NCBI RefSeq assembly: GCF_020520425.1
Contig: NC_079487.1
Location: 134,128,385 to 134,192,384 of the forward strand
DNA: 64,000 bases
Origin: Spinacia oleracea
Lineage: Eukaryota; Streptophyta; Magnoliopsida; Caryophyllales; Amaranthaceae
Direction: 5' to 3'
Made by a program: the position numbers and the translations under genes. Numbering within the stretch: the stretch's first letter is position 1; every line of letters starts with the position of its first letter. Below, one piece after another: positions 48,301 through 59,800 of the stretch. The notes under the pieces were generated by a model. It did no database searches. It saw only the letters and a program-made list of their open reading frames with translations, and was not told the origin of the DNA.

Positions 48301-50925
48301 AGAATCAGTAAAGTGATTAGCAAGGAAAAATGTCGCCCAAGAAAATGAAGACTACAAATACCTGCCAGTGGATTAATGCCAGCGAGCTTATACAAACGAG
48401 CCGTCTCAAGTTGAATTCTCTCCTACATATATATAACAAAATAAGCTTCAAATCCCATGAATGGCTACCTTCTCTAGCACCTGATTACAATGTTACCGGC
48501 TTCCAATTCAAAAAGAGCGTTTGCAAACAACAAAGTAGGTCCAACCAACTAATGTCTCCCCAAAATGGGAACTCCAGTAGAGTTATCCAATGCAATCAAC
48601 ATCTCAAAAACAGGTCATATTTCATTTTGGTGGTCAACGTATAGATATCTCAAAACAGGTCAATAAACGGAAAGAGAAGGACAAAAGTACAACAAAAAAG
48701 AAACATTTCTAACGACGAGCTGCAGAAGGCAAGACTCTGTCACTGAAGAAAGACCAATAACCAAATAATATGTCCCTGAAGACCGCCATCACCCAAGGCC
48801 ACAAACTGTGTGACCACAGAACTACAGAAGAGAGAGCAACAGAAACATACACAACTACTACAACACATTAAACAAAATAAACAAGTCCCCTTATTAAGTG
48901 AAGAAACGAGTTACGGAAGATAGGACACAAGATTACCTGATCTCCTGCATATTGCTTTTGGATAGCCTTTATTTGAGGTTGCAAGGATCTCATAGCCATA
49001 GAGGATTCCACCTGCAAACAAAGTATGCTATTCGAGTCACACCCTTAATTTTCCATCCTAATCTAGAAAAACAAAGTGATACAGAGCTGGATGCAATAAT
49101 GTTCAATCAACTACTCAGCAAAATAGTGTATAGCAACATGCAGACACAAAGTACTAGTACAAACAGATACACATAGGCCATAGTAGCAATCAACTGAAAA
49201 TACATACGAGGGATTGGTCAAAGGATAAAATAGCAATATGGAATTAGTATTTAAGCTTTGTGACATATGCTTCCAAATAATCCAACCCACATGCAGACCA
49301 CGGTAGCCTTAAGGCACTGCTATGCAGCAAAATACTATCCCAATCATAAATTTTCTTTCGAACAAACCACAATCATTGTCGTTTTACTACATCAATTACT
49401 ACAGCACCAAGAAAACACCTCATACTTTAAGAAGAGAGGATTTTCCAGTTCCATACTGATATGTCCATTCAATTTATCGACCATGTCTTAGCCTTGATGA
49501 GAATAAGTAAATACTATAAGAGTTATAGCTCAAGGAGTCAAGGGAAACGCAGTAGTCATTCCCTTGCTAGATAATTACTTTTCTTCAATTCTAATCACAC
49601 TCCACCAGAAAATCAAATTTCAAACCCTTCTTCCTCCGCTTCTCAAATGTCGATTTCCATTAAGCTTGGTTCAGATTCAATATTGCAATTCGTCCTTTGA
49701 TCAATAAGTTCAGTTCAATTCTGAATTCTAATCACACTCCACTAGAAAATCAAATTTCAAATTCTAGCACTATAGAACAAAGTTTGGTTTCTCTTTTCTT
49801 CAGTTCAGTCCGTTCCTAAGTTCACTCATACTCGCCTTGCCTCTAATCTTTTGGGATCTAAACGAACAAATTAGGTTGGGCGAATGATCACTCCTAACTT
49901 CAATATTCATTTAACATGACAATTACGTTGCGCAAATGACTACTCCTAACTTTAGTATTCACTAAACATGACAAATTAGCTTGAGCAAATGATCACTTCT
50001 AAGTTCAATATTCATTCAACATTTCAACATGACAAATTAGCTTGCGGAGTGATCAAAATTTCAACAATACACAAAAATGTACCTGTTTCTTGGACAAAGG
50101 AAATGTGGCCGCCTTAACCAGCACAGTTAGCAATATGATAGCAAACCCATAAGAATATGGCACATGTAACTTCGTCAACCCATCCTTCAACACCTATTCA
50201 TTTAAATTAACCAAATAAATCACACTTCGCAAACAAAAGGTCTTGTATACAACGAGTGTATTGTTCGCTTTTCCGATAATTCGAGTAACTAAACTGACTA
50301 AACATGTGGTATACAGTACACCCGTTGTATGGCATTCGACAATCATTTTAAATAAAACCAAAATTAAACCATTAGTTCTTACTTTAAGAACAGTTTCCAT
50401 GGTAGAACTGATCCCAGAAAGCCAATCCCCGTTCTGTTTGGTAGCAGTGTTGGAAGCATCAACAACATCAGAATTAGCGACAGCAGCATCAGCAATAGTG
50501 TATAGAAGTCCTTCAGCTCTGCCAAACAGCTCCTTAACAGTACCCTCAAAGATTTCCGGGTCCGGTAGTTGACCCGAGTTTAGGAATCCGAATTTGGCAA
50601 CCACGACAAGTGGGGTTCGGGAAAGTGAGCCCTTTTGGTGCCGGAAATGGGTTCGGTGGAAGAAGGGGGTTTGGAGAGTCCGAATTTGAGATGGGTATGG
50701 GTGGAGGACAGGCTTAAGGCCAAGAGGGGAGAGAAAAGTTGACATTTTTGGTGTTCTGATGAACCCTAGAAAATTGGGGGTGGATTTACAGGGAAGAGGG
50801 TGAAGAAGATGGACAGGAAATCGGAGAAGTAGTGGGGAATTGGGATTTTGTGCTGGAGTTGTTGTGTTCGGTTGGACTGGTGCGACTTGCGAGTGAAAAT
50901 GGGAGTGGAGCCACGTTGCGGCCAT
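45379..50925 (-). CDS. ALB4: ALB4-type thylakoid insertase (Oxa1/YidC/Alb3 family)
   Basis: Eleven exons on the minus strand: 50925-50383, 50193-50083, 49011-48937, 48422-48362, 48238-48165, 48033-47929, 47539-47432, 47110-47007, 46917-46684, 46594-46345 and 45405-45379; phases agree and give 563 residues. Residues 1 to about 110 are a Ser/Pro-rich chloroplast transit peptide. The Oxa1 core runs from DGLTKLHVPYSYGFAIILL to LSIYWFTNNILS, with PTLATIPVWIGLYRALSNVA, GFFWIPSLAGPTT and LPLMIGYFALSVPSG, about five membrane helices. The charged C-tail contains ERFKQLKEEEARRKRQ. Sequence details such as KLAGINPLAG and VQIMQSSQ favour ALB4 over ALB3. The protein sits in thylakoids and helps insert and assemble membrane complexes; ALB4 has been linked to ATP synthase and cytochrome b6f assembly alongside ALB3. 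The last exon codes only EAVEVKVD. Intron 6 carries a poly-G run at about 47670-47690. Confidence 0.93.
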
Positions 50926-50930
50926 AGGTT

Positions 50931-51495
50931 TGGTTGATTTAGTGGCTCACTGCTTCTTTGGTTGGCTCGGGTGCTTGTTTGGTTGAGTTAATGATTCGAT
51001 TTTTTGGTTGATTATATACTCCTTACTTGGCTAATTCAATGGCTCAACGTTTGTTTGATTGATTATATATTTGTTTGGTTGATTTAGTGGCTCGCTACTT
51101 CTTTGGTTGGCTCGGGTGCTTGTTTGGTTAATTTAGTGGTTCAGTGTTTATTTGGTATACTCAATACTTATTTAGTTGGCTATATACTTATTTGGTTAAT
51201 TCAATGACTCAACGTTTGTTTGGTTGATTATATGCTTGTTTTGTTGATTTAGTGGCTCACTGCTTCGCTCACTGCTTCTTTGGTTGAATCGAGTGCTTGT
51301 TTGGTTGACTATATATATTGATTTGGTTAATTTAATGGCCCAGTGTTTGTTTGGTTGATTATATACTTGTTTAATTGATTCAGTGGCTCAATGCTTGTTT
51401 GGATGACCTTGGATGCTTATTTGGTTGATTCAATGACTTGTTGCTGGTTTGGTTGACTCGATGCTTGTTTGTTTGTTTACTTGGCTATGTAGTTG
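50931..51495. repeat. Degenerate minisatellite upstream of ALB4
   Basis: About 565 bp of imperfect units built from CTTGTTTGGTTGATT, AGTGGCTCACTGCTT and TTGGTTGATTATATACTT, beginning a few bases upstream of the ALB4 ATG (gene on minus strand). It occupies the expected 5'UTR and core promoter. Confidence 0.8.
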
Positions 51496-51931
51496 TTTTT
51501 TTGACCCGGAAAATGGGTATTGAAAAAAAAAAACGCATGCTCATTAGTCATTTACCGCATTTTTAATTTATTTTTTGATCGAACTCACAAATCATTACCA
51601 AAATTCATGTCCAAACTCGAAAACTCGGACCAGACTTTTATGGGCCATAGTAGGGGTTAATCTCAGACATTGGTCTAACACCGTAGTTATGGGGCTACCC
51701 AAGCCACACTTATTTTGTTTCAGACTAGGTCATTCATAATCGTCTCTATAAATTCTCCGATATGATTTGTAAGAGTTGCGATGACTGGTGAAAAATCGGA
51801 AAAGCTAACATTCTTATTATTGAATTGAGAATAAATAACAAATTTACTAAACACCCTAAGTAACACTATCCTTCTTCTCCCTAATGGAAAAATGGTCATT
51901 TGTTTTCAATCTCTTCTACCATATATCAAAT

Positions 51932-52256
51932 CAAAAGGTCTTGTGCGCACAAGGTGTACAATAAATTTATTGTACACCAAAGTAACTTTTACCTAGTTTT
52001 TTGTAACTTTTACTATGTTTTGGTTAACTTTTATATTATGAAAAAAAATTGATAAATTAACTTTTTAAAAGATTAAATGATTAATTTTTATACAATATTA
52101 ATGATTTTGAAGAAATTTTGTTATTGAAATAAGAAAATTTTAAAAATATAAAATCGATAACTTTTACATATATAAGGGTAACTTTTATGTATTTTGAGTC
52201 AACTTTACTTCGGTGTACAATATTTATTGTACACCCTTTGTAAATAAGAATGTGTG
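51932..52256. mobile_element. Mutator-like MITE
   Basis: 9-bp duplication ATATCAAAT at 51923-51931 and 52257-52265. Both ends contain GGTGTACAATAAAT with its inverse close by, so each terminus can itself form a hairpin. The interior has repeated GTAACTTTTA words. Confidence 0.8.
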
Positions 52257-52265
52257 ATATCAAAT

Positions 52266-53216
52266 TATTATCGGTACATCCCCATAGCCCCACTACTCCA
52301 CAAGGCCACAAACACAAGTTTACTTTAAATTTCAAGACCCAATTACAGCATACTCAAGTTTTTTCAACAAAAATAACACAAAAGTTCATCATCACTCCCA
52401 ATATTTATGATCTTTTACCAATTGGCATTAAACGTTTGTACGTCCAACTGAACTAAAAAATTGTTTCTATCGTTAACAAGCCGTGTGTATTAAAGTATAG
52501 TACGTTAGTTTGTTGTGTCCTACATAAAATCACAATTGATGCATGTAACACCAGTCACCACTAATCCTGTTTCACATTTTAGAAATTTATGTTAGTATTG
52601 GACGATAGAAAATATAATCGTTGTTACTTATTATTATTACCATATATTAAAAGACGTTTCTACAAACATCTACATGTCACATGACACTCTCGAGAAATGA
52701 TTTGCATAATATTTGAACCCGCGACCTCTACTTTCAACACTAGAGTGGTATCCTATTGAGCTATGATTTTTTATATGATATCTTAGCAAAATTAATATTA
52801 ATTTAATATAGAAAAATTATCTTGTGAACAAAATTCAGGCATAATTTTCATTAAATATAATAATTAATTAATTTTTCTTCACATAATACTCCTGACATCG
52901 CCCGAGCCCAAACACTAATTATATTATTAAATTAAGTTAATATTTGACCAGAAAAGGTAGGAAAAAAAACCAAAGATTTGAAAATTTGAGGCAAAGGTGA
53001 TAAGAAAGTAGTGGTGGGACATTAAACAAGAGGTCCAAAATACAAGTAACACAATCTTAGAGATAAGAGAAGAATCTAGAAACCAACATTTCTATTGGTT
53101 CATTCTTCTCCTTACTACTTCACTCCTATATCCCCTTCAATATTTTACCACAAACTTCATACTATCTTCTTCCTCATTTTCTGATCATTTTCTCTCTCCA
53201 AAAACCATCATAAAAA
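52266..53216. other. Region upstream of PSBY
   Basis: No gene. About 52716-52775 holds, on the minus strand, tRNA-like A and B boxes (TAGCTCAATAGGA and CGCGGGTTCAAAT), probably a decayed SINE. The PSBY promoter lies in the last few hundred bases; TCTATTGGTTCATT near 53090 resembles a CCAAT site. Confidence 0.45.
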
Positions 53217-53816
53217 ATGGCAGCAACAATGGCAACAACAATGGCAGTACTCAACACAAAATGCTTAACTCTCAACACCAACAAAACAACAAGCACATCA
53301 CCAAAGCCCACTTCCAAGCCCATCTCACTCTCACCACTAGGCCTTTCAAACTCAAAGCTACCAATGGGCTTAAGCCCAATAATCACCGCCCCAGCAATCG
53401 CCGGAGCAGTTTTCGCCACCTTGGGCTCAGTGGACCCAGCTTTCGCAGTCCAACAACTAGCTGACATCGCTGCTGAGGCCGGAACTAGTGACAACCGTGG
53501 GCTGGCCCTTTTGCTACCCATTATCCCAGCTCTCGGGTGGGTCCTTTTCAACATATTACAACCCGCTTTGAACCAGATCAACAAGATGAGGAATGAGAAG
53601 AAGGCTTTTATTGTTGGGCTTGGGCTAAGTGGGCTTGCAACAAGTGGGCTTTTGTTAGCAACACCAGAGGCCCAAGCAGCAAGTGAGGAGATTGCTAGGG
53701 GTAGTGATAATAGAGGGACATTGTTGTTGTTAGTTGTGTTGCCTGCTATTGGTTGGGTTCTTTTCAATATTTTGCAGCCTGCTTTGAACCAACTTAACAA
53801 GATGAGGTCTCAATAA
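53217..53816 (+). CDS. PSBY: PSBY precursor, two photosystem II PsbY subunits in one chain
   Basis: Intronless, 199 residues. Residues 1 to about 50 are a Thr/Ser-rich stromal transit peptide, followed by a hydrophobic thylakoid-targeting stretch ending AFA at 77. The first PsbY unit follows (VQQLADIAAEAG, SDNRG 91-95, membrane helix, WVLFNILQPALNQ about 108-120). A hydrophobic linker with a second cleavage-like AQA (152-154) precedes the second unit (SDNRG 163-167, WVLFNILQPALNQ 180-192). Family knowledge: plant psbY encodes a polyprotein processed to two small one-helix thylakoid proteins at the edge of photosystem II near cytochrome b559. As remembered, the sequence equals the spinach precursor, which is my main ground for naming the organism. 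Confidence 0.97.
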   Translation: MAATMATTMAVLNTKCLTLNTNKTTSTSPKPTSKPISLSPLGLSNSKLPMGLSPIITAPAIAGAVFATLGSVDPAFAVQQLADIAAEAGTSDNRGLALLLPIIPALGWVLFNILQPALNQINKMRNEKKAFIVGLGLSGLATSGLLLATPEAQAASEEIARGSDNRGTLLLLVVLPAIGWVLFNILQPALNQLNKMRSQ

Positions 53817-54352
53817 ACTTTAATTTTAATTTTAATTTTAATTTTGTTATATTAAATAAAAACTCAAATTATTGTTATTATATTTTTGATGATCTTTGGG
53901 GGGTAATTTTGCTGGAAATTGTTTGTAATATTCTGTTTATTTTCTAGCATTATTATTTGTCAATTTCGATTTTGTGCTTCTTCGTCTAAACGCCCCGTTT
54001 ATATTTGTCACTTTGTACTCCGTACCTCGAATGATAGAGTTGCATATAATAAGTATCAAATGTGTTTTCTAAATTGGTAATTATTTAGCAATAAATGATT
54101 GAATAACGTGCTAATTGATGTAATTAGTGTTTAAGTGTTGTGATCCTCTAGAGTTGTAAAATCTTAAGATCGAGTTGCTTTGATCTCTAAGCATATGCCA
54201 TATGTGCTTAAGCTGGTCTTAAAACTTCGTATAATTTAACTTTAAAGTATCATCAACTCGTTTAATTGTTAACTTTGTCGGAATTGATTAATTTAATTTT
54301 AAATTTGGTTAGAATTGGGTCATTATCATCAAGTTTTGAACATAATTCGGGT
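53817..54352. other. PSBY 3' flank, no gene
   Basis: 3'UTR starts with a run of TTTTAA pentamer-like repeats; the rest is AT-rich. Confidence 0.4.
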
Positions 54353-54361
54353 CTAAATCAA

Positions 54362-54702
54362 CGAAAATGATAAAGGTCGCAACATGCGACCTTTAAGCCG
54401 TGTCACAATGATGACATGACATGCTTATGTGTCATGATTTAAATTGGAAATTAAAATATTTAACTTATATTTTTTATTATACATGTTATAAAAAAAGTAG
54501 GAAAATCTTAATATTCTAATTTTTTTCCTTATTTATATCGGCTACCTTATTTACATATTTCTGTAGTAGAAATATTGAATTAATAGTAAAAATATTATGA
54601 TGACGCATAACCTACGTGGCGCTTATATGTACCAATTAAACCGCGACACGTAAGATTGCGACAACTAAATATTGTCGCAACTTGCGACCTTTATCATCGT
54701 CC
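54362..54702. mobile_element. Mutator-like MITE with GTCGCAAC arms
   Basis: 9-bp duplication CTAAATCAA at 54353-54361 and 54703-54711. The ends share ATGATAAAGGTCGCAA in inverted order, each followed by a short inner inverse (TGCGACCTTTA), so the termini can fold alone or pair with each other. Confidence 0.82.
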
Positions 54703-55473
54703 CTAAATCAATACGGTAAACCTTGTGAAAATTAAAGTATCTAGAATTGTTAATTGTGGACCTGAGATTGTGATTTACTCCTAATTAACTACCCAAAGAT
54801 GCCACCTTCCAATGAGCACAATCCATCCCTTACTTTGCTTAAAACTTAATTTAGCAATCAAACTCCACAACGTACAACAATTAATTTCTTAAAGCAAGTT
54901 GCTTTGATAAGCAAGGAACCATAACCGTAGCTTCATAATAGTTCATTTCACAAATACTACTACACATACGTATTTAATTTTAGTTAACTTTTCTTATTCT
55001 AAATAGTGATGAGTGATCCCCATCCCACTACATATGGTTTATGGATCCGTAACTAAAAAGAGGGAATTGAAATGTGTTAAACAATCCTTAATTTGAAAGT
55101 GAACACAATGTCCATTTCTCAAATTCAACGTCTGGTTAGTGGACTTAAAGTTATGTTAATCTTTATTTAAACATAATCATTCCATTTTGTTTTTTTTACC
55201 AAGAAGTAAAATATTATACCTGGTCAATTTTCATAATAAACCTTTTAAAAGTAGGTATTCTCTAACATAGTAACAACCCCCCTCCCACGAGTCCAATTAG
55301 AGAGGCCTTGCCAAAACCGTCAATGTGAGATAGTTTATCCCATGCAAAATTACGATCTGGTAGAATGCTTTCTCTTTATCAATATAAATAACGTTTTCTT
55401 GTTAATTGTGTAGCCACTTGCTTGCTTGTAAAATTCCTAATATAATTGTATCAAATGGAAAAAACTTTATCTA

Positions 55474-55586
55474 CCCACCGGGTAAACTACCCACCACTAA
55501 TAGAGAGTGTGGTAGTGGAATCCACATCAGCTTTATTAATTGTTTTTTAATGTTCTATTAGTAGTGGGTTATCTACCCAGTGGGTA
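55474..55586. mobile_element. Small foldback MITE
   Basis: About 113 bp with arms ATCTACCCACCGGGTAAACT and GGGTTATCTACCCAGTGGGT extending into CTACTAATAGA, pairing over roughly 40 bp. No coding. The DNA on both sides (54712-56340) shows no gene. Confidence 0.7.
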
Positions 55587-56351
55587 GATGTAGCAATGTG
55601 CGTATCAAATTATCAATAGTCAATCTCTCATCAAACTATATGTACGGAATATATATAAATTGTCCTACTTGGAAAGTTCGTTATTAAAGTTGTGCAGAAG
55701 AATCAAATTATTAAAAAATTAAAATATATTCCAGCTACATTTATCAATCAATGCTAGATCTTGTATACCTAAAAAGTCTAATCGAACTACTATAATTAAC
55801 TAGAAAGGATCTAAACTATTCTTGAACTTACTATTATTAACTACTTACAGAGTTACAGTATATATTGCACGGTATTACCATTATATTAGTCCAATTCAAC
55901 CAATCCAATTTCAGTTTATGGTACTTGCCTGAATCCAGTCAAGAATCCGGTATTATACATAATACTCTGATTTAAGTTTGACATTAACGTACACTAATGG
56001 AATTATAGAGTACTCCTAATTAGATGGATGTAATTTAAGTTAGATCGATGTAATTTTCGTTTTAATAAATTATCCACCTGCTAATCACGTACCTAATCTA
56101 TCCATATGTTTTCTTTTGCAGAATCGTGAATCATAAATAGATGAAAATGGGTGATGGGTTATAAGCAGGTAACAAATTAATACAGATAGAGCAGACCAAA
56201 AAATGAATAGATACGAACGAATCTCCGCCTAATCCGAATTCGATCCATGGTCATTTCTACCCGTTTAGATTTAAAAGGAGAGGGAAAATTAATTAAGAGG
56301 TCACGTGAATTCTTGCATGAGAACAGCGCACCAAATGGCAATTGGCCAATT

Positions 56352-56361
56352 GTTATAAAAC
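56352..56361 (+). promoter_or_regulatory. TATA box of methyltransferase-like gene
   Basis: GTTATAAAAC about 140 bases before the ATG, with an ATTGG box nearby; fits a start of transcription near 56385. Confidence 0.55.
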
Positions 56362-56489
56362 CCTCCTCATTGGTTGACTTCCGATCCTCTATTTGGCCTC
56401 CTTCATTCCTTCATTCTCTCTCCACCATTCCAAGTCAAGAGAGAGAAAATCAAAACAAAACAAAAAACACAAAAACAAAAACAAAAACC

Positions 56490-56501
56490 ATGCAAATATG
56501 A
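56490..56501 (+). promoter_or_regulatory. Three-codon uORF overlapping the main start
   Basis: ATGCAAATATGA codes Met-Gln-Ile and its TGA overlaps the main ATG (56498-56500) as ATGA. The upstream ATG has the better context (ACC before it). Such a minimal uORF could limit translation or work by termination-reinitiation. Confidence 0.6.
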
Positions 56502-57271
56502 AACTCAACAACCAAACACCACCACCCGTCACCCCCATACTCCTCCGCTACTTCACCGTCTCTCTCTTCCTCTTCCTCCCTCTCCTCCTCCTCCTCTTCA
56601 CCCTCAAAACCACCCCTTCCACCACCATCATAACCACCACCACCACCATCACCACCAACCCTGCAGGTATCCGTATCCGACCCGGGTACACAACCTACGA
56701 CTCCTACATCAAAAAACAACTCAACAAAACCCTCAACCCAAAACTCCGCCACCTTTGGAAAACCCGAGACTGGGATCGCAAAATACAAGTCTTCACCACC
56801 TTCTTCTCAAAACTCAAACACCACTCGTTACTCACCAACTCGTCTAAATCTCTTTGCATTGGCGCCCGTGTAGGGCAGGAAGTGGAAGCGCTGCGCCGTG
56901 TCGGGGTGGCGGATTCTATTGGTATCGACCTCGTGCCGTGTCCTCCGTTAGTCATCCATGGTGACTTCCATAGACAGCCGTTTCCCGATGACACGTTCCT
57001 TTTTGAGTTCTCTAACGTGTTTGATCACGCGCTTTATCCGGCGAAGTTCGTCGGAGAAATCGAACGGACGTTAAAGCCCGGCGGAGTTTGTGTCCTACAT
57101 GTGGCGCTTTCTACCAAGTCTGATAAGTACTCGGCTAATGATTTGCTTGGTGTTGAGCCCTTGGTCAAGCTGTTTAAAGGGTCGGATTTGGTTCGGGTCC
57201 AAAAAGTTGACGGGTTCGGGTTAGACACCGAGGTAATTTTTCGGAAGAAAGAGAAAATTTCATTAGAATAA
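56498..57271 (+). CDS. Membrane-anchored methyltransferase-like protein, 257 aa
   Basis: Single exon. Residues 12-36 form a hydrophobic signal-anchor (LLRYFTVSLFLFLPLLLLLF), followed by a Thr-rich linker (38-53), so a type II endomembrane protein with the domain in the lumen is likely. The C-terminal domain (about 115-230) resembles an S-adenosylmethionine methyltransferase: SLCIGARVGQEVEALRR as motif I, IGIDLVP as the acidic-loop strand, VIHGDFHRQPFPDDTF, and the post-I block LKPGGVCVLHVAL. Motif I is CIGARxG rather than the usual ExGxGxG, so activity is uncertain. Plants have a family of such proteins with no named substrate that I can recall. The in-frame codons upstream lack an ATG, so the start is 56498. 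Confidence 0.85.
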   Translation: MKLNNQTPPPVTPILLRYFTVSLFLFLPLLLLLFTLKTTPSTTIITTTTTITTNPAGIRIRPGYTTYDSYIKKQLNKTLNPKLRHLWKTRDWDRKIQVFTTFFSKLKHHSLLTNSSKSLCIGARVGQEVEALRRVGVADSIGIDLVPCPPLVIHGDFHRQPFPDDTFLFEFSNVFDHALYPAKFVGEIERTLKPGGVCVLHVALSTKSDKYSANDLLGVEPLVKLFKGSDLVRVQKVDGFGLDTEVIFRKKEKISLE

Positions 57272-58516
57272 GTTACTACGTACTAAGTTAAATACTTATT
57301 ACCAAATCATTGAGTTATTAGAGAGAATCCCAATCCATATTTACGGGTTCTATTTATTTATTTTTGGGCATGAAGAAATGTCCATAACAAGGTTTTTCTC
57401 TACTCTTTGTGTGATTTTTTCAGCCAGTCTCCTATAAAATATATTGTCTGACACTTAATTAATTATCAGACCATGTGTATTAATATGTCAACTGAATAGG
57501 AGGTAAGTGGCAATGCACATGGTTCACACTGTCAGACCATCAGTTACAAGATTATTTGTATGATTTTTTAAGAAGAAATGGTTAGTGATTAAAGTATTTT
57601 TTTTCAATTCTTAAGATTGTTAAAGTATTTTTTTTTCCAATTCTTAAGCTTTTCCATAAATACTTTGATTAGATTGTTTTTTACGTTAGCAAATCAAAAT
57701 CTTTGGCACATTCATAATTTAATTAAAGATAAATGAAAGTAATGATAGCCATAAAATCATGTTGTTCTTTGCTTTTTAATTACTCTTATTATGTAAATAT
57801 ATTTTAATCACACTTTTCTTTAATCTTTAATGACAACTGTGATTCTTCGTACTAATAGAAATAATTAGAATTGATTTAGGTTGCTAAATTTCAATTAGTG
57901 TTAATTGCATGCTTCACTACACTTTTTCTCGACAATTAGTCAATTTTCGTACTTATATAGTTACTTACATAATCTGTCGAGTGCTTCCTCTGAATATGTG
58001 CAAAAGCAATACAAAAAATTGTTACCGTACTCCCTTTTTTTATTGCCACTATTTTTCTATTTTTCTTTTGAAATTTCCCTTTGAGTTTGTCTCATACGGC
58101 AATATCTTAAATGCAAAATTTTTACACCTGCTCAACCTCTCTATTTTTTTCCTATTGTGTACATTATATACACTTTACGCGACTCTAGTGGGCAATAAAA
58201 AAGAGACTGAGAGAGTATTTGACCAGTTGTGGTATAGTGCCATGGTATATACAGTGCCAGAAGATTTTAGGGCCAATAAGTTTTTGTTATTACAAATTTA
58301 GCACCTCGAATCGACAACCTTTTTAAAATACGTGCGTTATTGAATTTCAACTATATTGAAACAGGAGTAGTATGAACATTGATCATATACATATTGCTCT
58401 TAGAGTTAGGACAAGGATACATTGTCAAAATTCATTGAAACTAAATCATGTATAGTAAAAATGTTTTTTTAACTACTGTCCATTTAATTGGTGATTATAA
58501 ATGCTGATATATGTTA
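57272..58516. other. AT-rich intergenic region
   Basis: 3' flank of the methyltransferase-like gene. No gene or defined repeat apart from a doubled TTAAAGTATTTTTTTT motif near 57590-57640. Confidence 0.4.
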
Positions 58517-58768
58517 CTACCTCCGTTTCATAAAGTTCTTTATAGTTACTATTTGCACGAACTCCAATGCAATATTTAACTACTAATATATCCAATTTCG
58601 TATGTTAAAAAATTATAAAAAGTTGATATTTTGAAAATGCATACCGATAGCAATCTAACAAGATCTTACATGTAACGTTTTGATGTATATAATAGTGAAA
58701 ATTTCCGGTCAATTTTTTCATATTTCGAACTCATTTTCCAAAGCGTAAAGAACTTTCAGAAACAGATG
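58517..58768. mobile_element. Stowaway MITE
   Basis: Ends CTACCTCCGTTTCATAAAG and CTTTCAGAAACAGATG, flanked by TA at 58515-58516 and 58769-58770. Confidence 0.75.
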
Positions 58769-58770
58769 TA

Positions 58771-59237
58771 TTATGTAAAATGAAGATAAGTTTAGTGTCA
58801 AATCAACATCTATTACGGAGTATAAATTTTACATGTTTAGTAACTTAAACCATCACAAAATAGTACTTGGTGTAGTTGATAGGGACTTCACCTTGTTAGA
58901 TCCTTATGAGTTGCAGTTAAGGAGTATAAATATATGGATTTAAGTAAAATTAAAACTAACATGGCCCATAAATGCTTTCCCACAAAAAAGTGATCCACTA
59001 ATTCCGCAATTAATTAAGAATTTCTGACTTCCATTGTTAATTACAAAGTTCGAGAACCATTTGCTTTAAATGAGATCATGAGACCTCTGATCCCAACTTT
59101 TAGGTGCTTGCAATATTTTTTTATGGAGATGTACATACATTTTCCTTGTATTGTGTATATTTTTGTAGTGGTGCCACTTACGAGTAATTTGTGGCCTATG
59201 GGAGGATCTAGACATCAAAAAATGAGAAAAAGCTCTT
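58771..59237. other. AT-rich, nothing seen
   Basis: No gene or clear repeat. Confidence 0.35.
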
Positions 59238-59800
59238 TGCCCACTTATATATGGCACTATGTCGGGCCAGTCAAGGTCGAGGCACAACAAGACCCGAAAG
59301 ACCCAACACAACACGGGTATGGAATCATACCCGTCTCGCGTTGCGTTTTTCGGCTCTTATGAAACGCAGCACGGCTCTAGAGCCCCGTTGTTTAAAAAAT
59401 CTACCATGAGACACAACACGACACGAACCTAAACTAGTGGGATTGACCTATTTAAGCCCCAAGGTAGGCAAGTCAAATCCACAACCATCTTTCACGTCCA
59501 CTTTTATACAAGGTTGTCCACTTATATATGGCACTATGTCGGGCCAGTCAAGGTCGAGGCACAACAAGATCCGAAAGACCCAACACGACACAGGTATGAT
59601 TCATACCCGTGTGGCATTGCGACTTTATGTCTTGTGAAACGCAGCACGGCTCTAGAGCCCCATTGTTTGAAAAATCTACCACGAGACACAGTACGATACG
59701 AACCTAAACTAGTGGGGATTGACCTATTCAAGCCCAAGGTAGGCAAGTCGAATCCACAACCATCTTTCATGCCCACTTTTATGCAAGATTGTCCACTTCT
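59238..59800. repeat. Tandem two-copy repeat with hAT-like ends, period 277 bp
   Basis: CTTATATATGGCACTATGTC starts at 59244 and again at 59521. Each unit contains GGGCCAGTCAAGGTCGAGGC, a GACACAAC-rich part and ends near CCACAACCATCTTTC, which matches the right terminus of the GC-rich hAT family (1762-2107, 32330-32694). The matching left termini are not seen. Confidence 0.75.

Noticed and set aside
52716-52775. tRNA gene on the minus strand
   Set aside because: A and B boxes are present, but no acceptor stem pairing could be drawn; more likely a decayed SINE.
56393-56497. N-terminal extension of the methyltransferase-like protein
   Set aside because: Begins with TTG and would be a Lys/Asn-rich translation of the leader; the ATG at 56498 precedes a clean signal-anchor.
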